From positions 1 through 33,229 of the forward strand of contig JAAYKP010000061.1 of the NCBI GenBank assembly GCA_012522335.1: a stretch of 33,229 bases of DNA, in the 5' to 3' direction. Shown piece by piece: positions 25,706 through 33,229 of the stretch. Made by a program: the position numbers and the translations under genes. The DNA comes from Bacillota bacterium. Its GTDB lineage: Bacteria > Bacillota > Dethiobacteria > Dethiobacterales > Dethiobacteraceae. The notes beneath the pieces are model-generated. The model was not told the DNA's origin, searched no databases, and saw only the letters and a list, made by a program, of their open reading frames with translations. Every line of letters begins with the position of its first letter. Position 1 is the first letter of the stretch.

Positions 25706-26217
25706 TCCTCAACCTCGCTCTCCGCAAACAGCAAACTCCGTTTTTGTATACGAAAAAGATGGGGATAAATAATTCCCATAATCAAAAAATGCATGGCAAT
25801 ACGGGGTAAGGTAACCTGCTGTAGATAGGTCAAAAAGGGCAGCGTCGCCGCTATTTGGAAAAGCTTTAGCAGAATTAAGCAGAGAAAATCACTGAAAAGT
25901 GTAAAAAGAGGCATTAAAACCATGGCGGACCACGTTAATTCTTTATTGATATCAGCTGCCAGTAAACCGGCTGCTGCCCCTACCAACATTTTGCTGACCG
26001 CAAAAAAGCCCAGCGGAGCGCCAAACAAAATATCCTGGCATAAACCAGCACACATGCCGACAATGGCACCCCGACGCAAATCTGCTAATAAGGCTAAAGC
26101 AACCGTGACTACCAGTAAAATGTCAGGCTGCACACCAGCCGGGCCTGCTAAGGCTAACACAGATCCCTGCAGCGCCAGGCTGATTACAAATATGACAAAA
26201 ATCAAGAGCGGAGCCAT
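25702..26217 (-). CDS. mreD: Rod shape-determining protein MreD
   Basis: MreD is a small membrane protein of the elongation complex. The 171 residues are mostly hydrophobic, with five or six helices and little polar sequence, and are identified chiefly by position between mreC and mrdA. The ATG overlaps the mreC stop (TGATG) and has GGAGGAG eight bases upstream, showing coupled translation. Confidence 0.92.
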   Translation of the reverse strand: MAPLLIFVIFVISLALQGSVLALAGPAGVQPDILLVVTVALALLADLRRGAIVGMCAGLCQDILFGAPLGFFAVSKMLVGAAAGLLAADINKELTWSAMVLMPLFTLFSDFLCLILLKLFQIAATLPFLTYLQQVTLPRIAMHFLIMGIIYPHLFRIQKRSLLFAESEVEE

Positions 26218-27092
26218 CAGAAATTCTCCTCCTCAGAGTCGGCAGGTAAACCGTGCTCCGAGATAACCACAAAGACTTCCTCTAAACGATAGAAGTTGGC
26301 AGCAGGCTGCAGGCGGGCATACTGGGTAAGGCCCATTTCATCCTCTGCCGTTTCCACTACATAACCAATCAGCAGTCCCTTAGGGAAAACTCCTCCCAGT
26401 CCGGAGGAAATAACAGCATCACCGGTTTGAATATTGGCTTCACGCGGCAAATCTTTCATCCGTAGATAAGCAGCGTTCTGCGGATCATATTCTACCACAC
26501 CCACTTCACCAGGTTCACGTGACCGCTGTACCAAAGCACTGACACGTCGTCGCGCATCGGTTAAAAGCTGTACCTGTGCTGAATTAGGAGCGGCTGAGAG
26601 GATGCTGCCGATGAGCCCCTCGGTTGTGATAACAGCCATGTTTTCCCTGACACCGTCTTTTGTTCCCTTATTAATAGTAATAATATTAAACCAGCTGCTG
26701 GGATCTCGCGCAATTACTTCTGCCGCAATCAGCTCATATTCACTGGCTTCACGAAGCTCCAGCATACTGCGGAGGCGGTTGTTTTCCTGGCGCAGTTCGG
26801 CAATTTTTGTCTGTAAAGCAACGGCTTCGGCTAATTGCTGACGCAGTCTGTCATTTTCCTGCTGTAAATGCCGATAATTGCTTACCGCTGCAAAAAAGCT
26901 TTCCACAGAACGGGTTAAACGTTGAAAGACCCCTTGTACAGGGGCCACAACATACCGCAGCATTTCTTCCGGCCATGCAGCACCCTGTCGGTTAGCTGTC
27001 ATACCAATAAGTAAGAGCAGTACAGCGAGTGCCAGGACCAGAAAAACTACCTGTCTATTCTTCTGTTTGCGGCTATTTCTCTGAACATGCAC
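26217..27092 (-). CDS. mreC: Rod shape-determining protein MreC
   Basis: MreC links the MreB filaments to the cell-wall enzymes outside. The protein has one N-terminal membrane helix, a coiled coil (QQENDRLRQQLAEAVALQTKIAELRQENNRL in part) and a beta-rich periplasm-side domain. The reading frame is open back to 27209 within mreB. The start is uncertain: GTG at 27092 has AAAGGTG six bases upstream (291 residues); ATG at 27098 and 27110 are possible. It is cotranscribed with mreB and mreD. Confidence 0.93.
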   Translation of the reverse strand: MHVQRNSRKQKNRQVVFLVLALAVLLLLIGMTANRQGAAWPEEMLRYVVAPVQGVFQRLTRSVESFFAAVSNYRHLQQENDRLRQQLAEAVALQTKIAELRQENNRLRSMLELREASEYELIAAEVIARDPSSWFNIITINKGTKDGVRENMAVITTEGLIGSILSAAPNSAQVQLLTDARRRVSALVQRSREPGEVGVVEYDPQNAAYLRMKDLPREANIQTGDAVISSGLGGVFPKGLLIGYVVETAEDEMGLTQYARLQPAANFYRLEEVFVVISEHGLPADSEEENF

Positions 27093-27124
27093 GGGCATCA
27101 CCTTTCGCATGTGCCCCGCCATGA

Positions 27125-28180
<1,056 letters not shown>

Positions 28181-28202
28181 TCAATAAAATCAACTATTAA
28201 GT

Positions 28203-28230
28203 ATTATATCAGTTTTACCGGTCTATACAA
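28203..28230 (-). promoter_or_regulatory. mreB operon promoter, extended -10
   Basis: On minus TATAAT (28203-28208) is preceded by TGA, making an extended -10, and TTGTAT (28225-28230) lies 16 bases further up. It is 40 bases before the mreB ATG. Confidence 0.7.
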
Positions 28231-28258
28231 TACACAAGTTTGTCTTTGCAAAAATTGG

Positions 28259-28954
28259 TTAACGGGCAATCAAACCTCTTTCCCGGAAACTTACAAAGCG
28301 GCCGTCGCCAATAACCAAATGATCCAGCACTTCAATCCCCATTAAACGTCCTGCTTCTACCAGCCTTTTTGTTACTTCCACATCTTCACGACTTGGTGTC
28401 GGATCCCCACTGGGATGATTATGTATTAAGATCACACTGGCACAGGCCTTGCGAATCGCCGGGCGAAAAACTTCGCGCGGATGGACTAAGGAAGAATTTA
28501 AGCTGCCTACAGAGATATCTTCTATGCCCAGTACTTTATTTTTCGTGTCCAGTAAGAGCACACGAAAGTGTTCCCGCAGTTTATGCCGCATCTCCTCCAT
28601 CACCAACCCGGCAGCATCACCTGGTGAAGAGATTGTAACTGCTTCATAACGGGTGCGGTTAGCCAACCTTACTGCCAGCTCTGCAGCTGCCAGCAGAGTA
28701 AGTGCCTTGGCCGGCCCCAAGCCTTTGACCGACTGCAGCTCTTCCAGACTGCTGCGCGGCAGCTCTGTCAAGCCCCCTACCTTTAACAGTACTTTTTCGG
28801 CCAGCTGTACAGCCGTTTCCTGTGCCGTTCCACTCCTTAACAAAATTGCCAGCAGTTCTGCATCCGAGAGGGTGGTGATGCCGCTCACCAAAGCCCTCTC
28901 CCTAGGCCTTTCACTTGGTGGTAACTCCTTGATGGTCAGGCGCCGTGTCTTCAT
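28259..28954 (-). CDS. radC: RadC family JAB/MPN-domain protein
   Basis: RadC-type proteins have a helix-hairpin-helix region (SVKGLGPAKALTLLAA) and a JAMM-like metal site (HNHPSGDPTPSREDVEVT). Their role is not settled; the old DNA-repair assignment has been withdrawn for E. coli. The 231 residues are full length. The ATG has AAGGAG nine bases upstream and lies 44 bases inside the end of maf. The position before mreB matches Bacillus. Confidence 0.94.
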   Translation of the reverse strand: MKTRRLTIKELPPSERPRERALVSGITTLSDAELLAILLRSGTAQETAVQLAEKVLLKVGGLTELPRSSLEELQSVKGLGPAKALTLLAAAELAVRLANRTRYEAVTISSPGDAAGLVMEEMRHKLREHFRVLLLDTKNKVLGIEDISVGSLNSSLVHPREVFRPAIRKACASVILIHNHPSGDPTPSREDVEVTKRLVEAGRLMGIEVLDHLVIGDGRFVSFRERGLIAR

Positions 28955-29543
28955 TGCTCCCAGCTCCTTCCCCCAATTTAATTCCTACAGCCGTTAACAG
29001 CTGCCATAGGGCAGCCAGCGGCAGACCCACCACATTAAAATAGCAGCCTTCAATTTTTTCGATAAAAACAGCTGCCTTGCCTTGAATGCCATAGCCACCG
29101 GCCTTATCATAAGGCTCCCCGGTATTTACATACCACTTGATTTCAGCCTCTGTTAATTTACGCATATGAACAGCAGTAGTCTCCACATGCGTCCGTACTA
29201 AGCCGGCAGGTTTGCTGAACACAGCCACTCCTGTCAGTACATGATGGACATTGCCCGCTAAACGCCGCAGCATGGCAGCGGCGGCTTCTTTTGTTGCCGG
29301 CTTACCTAAAAGCTCACCTTCGCTGCTGACAATGGTATCAGCGGCAATGATAATACCTTCATCTACTTTTTCCGCCACTGCCTGTCCCTTGGCACAGGCC
29401 AAGGCTAAAGCCAGTTTAGCCGGATCTGTCTCACTGCTTGTAGTTTCATCCACAGCACTGACCTGCACAGTAAAAGGCAGACCAATTTGACGCAGCAATG
29501 CAGCGCGCCGGGGAGAAGCAGAAGCAAGAATAATTCTGGTCAT
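28911..29543 (-). CDS. maf: Maf family nucleotide pyrophosphatase
   Basis: Maf proteins hydrolyse dTTP, UTP or modified nucleotides to monophosphates, acting as house-cleaning enzymes; in Bacillus, Maf also affects septation. The 210 residues contain ASASPRR, AADTIV and the YDKAGGYGIQG motif of the dTTP/UTP class. The last residues are extended and overlap radC. An AGGTGA site precedes the ATG. Confidence 0.95.
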   Translation of the reverse strand: MTRIILASASPRRAALLRQIGLPFTVQVSAVDETTSSETDPAKLALALACAKGQAVAEKVDEGIIIAADTIVSSEGELLGKPATKEAAAAMLRRLAGNVHHVLTGVAVFSKPAGLVRTHVETTAVHMRKLTEAEIKWYVNTGEPYDKAGGYGIQGKAAVFIEKIEGCYFNVVGLPLAALWQLLTAVGIKLGEGAGSNEDTAPDHQGVTTK

Positions 29544-29553
29544 CAGTATTCAC

Positions 29554-30075
29554 CTAACTGCGTTCAAGATCTGTAATTATTTTTGTGAGCGCTTTTTGAC
29601 TGTACATAACAGCTAAGCCGGTAAAGAAGCCGGTAGGTAAAGCCAGCAGTAAGAGGATAGGCAGATAAAGTCTAATCAGATTGGCATTACCAATGATCGC
29701 ACTAGCCACCACAACCTGCGTCGTATTATGCGCCACTGCCCCTAAGACGCTCACCGCAATTAATGATATTTTGCCTCGACGCCAGAAGTACATACCTACT
29801 GCCATGATCAGGGTGGAAACTATGGCACCGGAAAAGCTTAAATAAAAGCCAATAGCTAAAAAGGTCCCGGCAAACATACTACCTAACAGAGTCCGGCAGA
29901 CAGAAACAAACATTGCTGCTCCCAAACCGTAGAGGACAAAAGTTAATAAGGTAATCACATTGGCCAAACCTAGTTTGGCCCCGGGAATAGGCATCGGGAG
30001 TGCGGACTCCACTGTATGGATCACTAGAGCAAAAGTTATCAGCATTGCCAAGTGCGTCAATTTCTTTGTCTTCAT
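29554..30075 (-). CDS. Gx transporter / heptaprenyl diphosphate synthase component I-like membrane protein
   Basis: The 173 residues form about five hydrophobic helices and resemble the small family annotated as Gx transporter or heptaprenyl diphosphate synthase component I. The conserved PGAKLGLANVITL motif is similar to that of ECF substrate-binding (S) components. It is probably a vitamin or metabolite uptake component; the substrate is unknown. The start has AAAGGTGA ten bases upstream, and it is 10 bases before maf. Confidence 0.78.
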   Translation of the reverse strand: MKTKKLTHLAMLITFALVIHTVESALPMPIPGAKLGLANVITLLTFVLYGLGAAMFVSVCRTLLGSMFAGTFLAIGFYLSFSGAIVSTLIMAVGMYFWRRGKISLIAVSVLGAVAHNTTQVVVASAIIGNANLIRLYLPILLLLALPTGFFTGLAVMYSQKALTKIITDLERS

Positions 30076-30126
30076 ATTTTATTTTTCACCTTTCAGTTAA
30101 GCTCAGGAACAAGTTTATCTGCCATC

Positions 30127-30155
30127 AGTTTATCATGGAAAGAACACCACCGCAA
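30127..30155 (-). promoter_or_regulatory. Possible promoter of the Gx-maf-radC unit
   Basis: On minus TTGCGG (30150-30155), 17 bases and TAAACT (30127-30132) preceded by TGA. Only the extended -10 feature makes it plausible. Confidence 0.35.
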
Positions 30156-30164
30156 CAAATGGAT

Positions 30165-30199
30165 AAAAAAAACAGCCAAGCAGTTTTAGCTGCTTAGCT
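30165..30199 (-). terminator. Terminator after the ion-transporter subunit
   Basis: On minus AGCTAAGCAG and CTGCTTGGCT pair over ten positions (one G-U) around a 6-base loop, followed by G and eight T. It is 7 bases after the stop codon. Confidence 0.93.
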
Positions 30200-30206
30200 A
30201 TTATTG

Positions 30207-32036
30207 TTAACGAGAATGACTTGTAAAATCCCTTGCTTTACCCTGATTTCTGGCTTCACGCAGTGGGGCTATCCAGCGCCTGAGGACTGCACGCAGCGGC
30301 TGATAAAACAGATAGTCGATACTGAGCCAGCGGGGAAACTTTACGGCAAAGAAATTGAAACGATCCATTGCCCAGAATAAAACGGCGGCTAAAGCTATAA
30401 TCACCAGCATGCCCTGAATGTCATGCCAGTTCCAGACATTAACTACATAAAGGTGCTCAACCTGATGCGGGTCAAAGGTAAAACCGGACAGCGCCGGGAT
30501 GATCAATTTATGCAGCAGAAAATGCGGAAAGAGTCCGACAGCAACAATAATTACTCCTAAAATCAGCAGCGCTGTGTAAACAGGCCAAGTAAAACGATAC
30601 TGCCTTTGATCATACTGTTCAGGCACGTCTCCCAGAAAGAGACCACGGAAGAATTTCGTAAAATAGCATAAAGTCATGGCACTGGTCAGCACAAAGATCT
30701 TTTCCGCCACCAGAAGCGGCCAGGCTTGACTATGTTCGGCGGCTTCCACCAAGGCGTGATGCAGCAATGTTTTGCTGACATAACCGTTAAAGCCCGGAAG
30801 ACCGCCAATGCCGGCAAAAGCAATGAGAAAAATGACGGTAATCAGTGGTACTTTCTTTGCCATACCTCTTACTACAGTAATATCCAATTCATGCGTAACC
30901 ATGTAAATGGCCCCGATAACTAAGAACAAGCAGGCTTTAAAGAATGCGTGGTTGACAACATGGTACAAAGCTCCGGCAAAGCCCAGTGCCCCTGCCGGAC
31001 CCAGATATGAAGCTGCGCCAATGCCCATGATAATATATCCCATTTGCGAGATGGAGCTGTAAGCAAGAAGTTTTTTGGCGTGGTTTGACAATAAAGCCAT
31101 GAAAGCTCCAAAAAACATGGATACAATCCCTACCCACAGCAGCAGATAACCAAAATTCATTGCCGGCAGCAGGGTAGTTAAGTTATGCAAAACTTCGGTA
31201 GGGGTAAAAATCATGTCAACAACCCGCAGGATACCATAAACACCGGTTTTGATAAACAGGGCACATAACAGAGCACTTACCGGCGCCGGTGCCACCGGGT
31301 CTACTTTCGGCAGCCAAATATGCGTCGGTGTCATTCCGGCTTTAATCCCAAAACCGATGGTAAAATAGATGAGCAGCCAGTAGGAATTAAGTCCGCTCTG
31401 CGCAATCTGATCAAAGAGTGGTTTAATTTCCAGCGTACCAACACCGGTGTACAGGTGATAAATTCCCAACAGCAGGAAAAAGCTGCCTATAATCCCCAGG
31501 TAAAGCATTCCGTTGCCCGCACTGTTAGCAGCAGGTGTATGCTCGTGCGTAACTAAAATGTGTGATAAAAATGTTACAGCTTCGTAAAAAACAAATAATG
31601 TTATCAGATCGCCTGCCAGAACAAAGCCCAGACAGCTGCCTAAGGTTGCTACTAAACAAATAAAAAAGCGGTTCTGCTCATGCTCATGGGCCATATAAGC
31701 AGTAGCATGCAGAGTAGCCAAAAACCAAATAATTGAAATAATTGCAGCAAACACAAAACTAAATAAATCAAGACGCAGAAACAGCTTAAATTGCGCTGGC
31801 CTGAACAGAACAAACTCCACTACCCCTTCCTGCAGTAGGGGATAGCCGGACATAACAGCTGCTGCAGTTAGCAGTGTCACCAGTACAGCACAAGCATTAC
31901 GCAGTTTGTCACTGTACCGGCCGCACAAATATGTTAACAGTGCACCCAGTAAGGGTATCATAATGAGAGCCAGTGGCAGCAATGAAGTCATAACTTCTGT
32001 AGTTGTCTTCACTTCCTGTGCAGCCGCATTAAGCAT
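30207..32036 (-). CDS. Proton/sodium-conducting membrane subunit, MrpD/NuoL/HyfB-like
   Basis: The 609-residue protein belongs to the antiporter-like subunits of complex I, Mrp and group 4 hydrogenases. About 14-16 membrane helices are evident. Key charged residues are present: Glu in LFVFYEAVTFLSHILV, the Lys of GIKAGMTPTHIWLPKVDPVAPAPVSALL, and LLAYSSISQMGYI with a preceding KK. The LPKVDPVAPAPVSA version is closer to MrpD/Hyf than to NuoL. No partner subunits are adjacent. GGGGAGGAG precedes the ATG. The 180-base leader shows an extended -10 (TGGTATAGA near 32160) and nothing else clear. It has its own terminator and lies between rnf and the Gx gene. Confidence 0.85.
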   Translation of the reverse strand: MLNAAAQEVKTTTEVMTSLLPLALIMIPLLGALLTYLCGRYSDKLRNACAVLVTLLTAAAVMSGYPLLQEGVVEFVLFRPAQFKLFLRLDLFSFVFAAIISIIWFLATLHATAYMAHEHEQNRFFICLVATLGSCLGFVLAGDLITLFVFYEAVTFLSHILVTHEHTPAANSAGNGMLYLGIIGSFFLLLGIYHLYTGVGTLEIKPLFDQIAQSGLNSYWLLIYFTIGFGIKAGMTPTHIWLPKVDPVAPAPVSALLCALFIKTGVYGILRVVDMIFTPTEVLHNLTTLLPAMNFGYLLLWVGIVSMFFGAFMALLSNHAKKLLAYSSISQMGYIIMGIGAASYLGPAGALGFAGALYHVVNHAFFKACLFLVIGAIYMVTHELDITVVRGMAKKVPLITVIFLIAFAGIGGLPGFNGYVSKTLLHHALVEAAEHSQAWPLLVAEKIFVLTSAMTLCYFTKFFRGLFLGDVPEQYDQRQYRFTWPVYTALLILGVIIVAVGLFPHFLLHKLIIPALSGFTFDPHQVEHLYVVNVWNWHDIQGMLVIIALAAVLFWAMDRFNFFAVKFPRWLSIDYLFYQPLRAVLRRWIAPLREARNQGKARDFTSHSR

Positions 32037-32214
32037 TTTATACTCCTCCCCTGCCTCAAGAAATCAGCAGCCAGATATGAATCTACCTTCTTTTAGTCGA
32101 TCCTTATGCTTGCTGACATTCATTCTCACTACCAATTTCCGGCACAGATAAAAGGGTTATCTATACCATACTATGCTAGTGAATGTGCTAACTTTCACTT
32201 ATTATTTCTGTTAC

Positions 32215-32255
32215 AAAAAAAAGGGGAACGGGGTGCGGAGGTAGCCCTCCGCACC
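32215..32255 (-). terminator. Probable terminator after rnfB
   Basis: On minus GGTGCGGAGG-GCTA-CCTCCGCACC is a 10-base GC-rich stem, with a run of eight or nine T starting nine bases later. The gap before the T-run is longer than usual, but the hairpin follows the rnfB stop by only 6 bases. Confidence 0.72.
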
Positions 32256-32261
32256 TCTGTT

Positions 32262-33077
32262 CTAAACAGCAGTATTTTTGACAATGGTATTCGCGACAAT
32301 GGTATTCTGAGGACAGACTTCCACACAAATACCACAATTATCGCACAGTGACCCATCGATTACAGCGTAATTATTTTCCAAGCGAATGGCGTTTTGCGGA
32401 CATTTCTTAACACAGAGGCCGCAGGCAATACAGCCGCGCGCACAAATAGAACGCACCTGCTTACCTTTATCCTGTGATCTGCAGAGTACATAAGGCTGCT
32501 CTACTGCCGTACTGACCATCTCAATAACCTGGCGTGGACATTCACAGACACAGTTACCACAGCTGATGCACAAATCAACATCAATAATCGGCAGTCCGTT
32601 TTCACCCATCGTAATGGCGTCAACAGGGCAAACTTTGACGCAGTTGCCCAAACCAACACAGCCAAAGCTGCAGGCGCTGGGTCCGCCGCTTAAGGCGATG
32701 GCTGCTTTACAGTCTTTCACGCCATGATATATATGCTTTGCTTTAACAGTATTACAGTCACCCAGACATTTTAACTGCGCCACAAAACGTTCCTGCTCCT
32801 CAGGCGCTTCCAGGCCAAGTATTTCCGCAATTTGTGCTGCTACCTTGCTGCCGCCGGGGGTACAGCCGCTGATGGGGGCACGGCCGGCTACTACTTCTTC
32901 GGCAAATTGCGCACAACCGGCACAGCCGCAGGCTCCACAGTTAGCGCCCGCTAATATTTCCTGCACCTGTTCAATTTTGGGGTCTACCTCAACAGCAAAT
33001 TTCTGTGATGCAAAGGCTAACAAACTACCAAAAACTAAACCTAAACTTCCCAGACTTACAACTGCTGGTATGATCAT
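32262..33077 (-). CDS. rnfB: Rnf complex subunit RnfB
   Basis: RnfB takes electrons from reduced ferredoxin into the Rnf membrane complex, which reduces NAD+ and pumps Na+ or H+. The 271 residues have an N-terminal membrane helix, the Fe-S domain CGACGCAGCAQF with its later cysteine partners, and several ferredoxin motifs: GNCVKVCP, CISCGNCVCECP, CIACGLCVKKCP and CDNCGICVEVCP. The C-terminal tail repeats NTIV-type pentapeptides. The ribosome site GGAGG overlaps the rnfA stop, 12 bases before the ATG. As in other Clostridia, it is the last gene of the rnf operon. Confidence 0.96.
   Translation of the reverse strand: MIIPAVVSLGSLGLVFGSLLAFASQKFAVEVDPKIEQVQEILAGANCGACGCAGCAQFAEEVVAGRAPISGCTPGGSKVAAQIAEILGLEAPEEQERFVAQLKCLGDCNTVKAKHIYHGVKDCKAAIALSGGPSACSFGCVGLGNCVKVCPVDAITMGENGLPIIDVDLCISCGNCVCECPRQVIEMVSTAVEQPYVLCRSQDKGKQVRSICARGCIACGLCVKKCPQNAIRLENNYAVIDGSLCDNCGICVEVCPQNTIVANTIVKNTAV
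32276..32307 (-). repeat. 15-base tandem repeat in the end of rnfB
   Basis: GACAATGGTATTC occurs at 32280-32292 and 32295-32307, a 15-base period that encodes NTIVA-NTIVK and then a degenerate NTAV. It lies in the non-conserved C-terminal tail. Confidence 0.75.
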
Positions 33078-33089
33078 TTACTACGCCTC

Positions 33090-33229
33090 CTACATCATGC
33101 CTTGGAAACCCATAAAGGCAATAGATAGTATTCCTGCAATGATTAATGCAATCGGTACGCCGCGCATAGCTTTGGGAATAAATACTAACTCTAAACGCTC
33201 ACGGATGCCGGCCATAATAACTAAAGCCA
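33090..33229 (-). CDS. rnfA: Rnf complex subunit RnfA (C-terminal part only)
   Basis: Only the last 46 codons are inside the window; the gene continues past the right edge. They encode IMAGIRERLEL followed by a hydrophobic helix ending IAFMGFQGMM, the typical end of RnfA, an integral membrane subunit. The stop codon TAG is joined to the rnfB ribosome site. The rest of rnf (C, D, G, E) is expected beyond the edge. Confidence 0.85.
   Translation of the reverse strand, partial: ALVIMAGIRERLELVFIPKAMRGVPIALIIAGILSIAFMGFQGMM

Overview
The window is a continuous piece of chromosome from an anaerobic, spore-forming member of the Firmicutes, most likely the class Clostridia in the broad sense. Four things point there. 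The order maf-radC-mreBCD-minCD-spoIVFA-spoIVFB-rplU-prp-rpmA-spo0B-obg matches the corresponding chromosome region of Bacillus and Clostridia. The genes spoIVFA/FB and spo0B belong to sporulation. Ribosomal protein L27 carries the Firmicutes-type cleavable N-terminus. Pyruvate:ferredoxin oxidoreductase and an Rnf complex indicate ferredoxin-based anaerobic energy metabolism. I cannot name the species. I see no mobile element, CRISPR array, phage gene or rRNA.

Layout, left to right. Bases 1-1774 hold serA on the plus strand behind a long leader with a Crp/Fnr-type palindrome. A bidirectional terminator then faces the minus-strand nifJ (PFOR) at 1861-5385. A metabolic and stress-protection segment follows (about 5.5-8.2 kb): a fused MsrA-MsrB repair enzyme, a divergent plus-strand membrane ferredoxin with a consensus promoter and a CsoR-like operator, a tRNA-Ala(GGC) and a ferritin-like diiron protein.

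From 8.3 kb to the right end every gene is on the minus strand, so transcription runs right to left. In that order it reads: rnfA (partial)-rnfB; a lone MrpD/NuoL-like ion-transporter subunit; a Gx-type transporter, maf and radC; the cell-shape operon mreB-mreC-mreD-mrdA; the division-site genes minC-minD-minE; rodA; spoIVFA-spoIVFB; two radical-SAM-associated genes (TIGR03960 and TIGR03936 families) joined to rng; rplU-prp-rpmA; spo0B-obgE-nadD plus an RRM RNA-binding protein; and yqeK, an LCP-like gene, rsfS and the ferritin-like gene. Factor-independent terminators separate most of these units.

The right half therefore builds and divides the cell (MreBCD, PBP2, RodA, Min), controls sporulation proteolysis and phosphorelay (SpoIVF, Spo0B) and makes and matures ribosomes and RNA (L21, Prp, L27, Obg, RNase G, RsfS). 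Both ends contain ferredoxin-linked redox genes (PFOR on the left, Rnf on the right). The parts least explained by known biology are the CsoR-type operator controlling a membrane Fe-S protein, the orphan ion-pump subunit beside rnf, the large inverted repeat ahead of spoIVFA and the Crp/Fnr palindrome ahead of serA.
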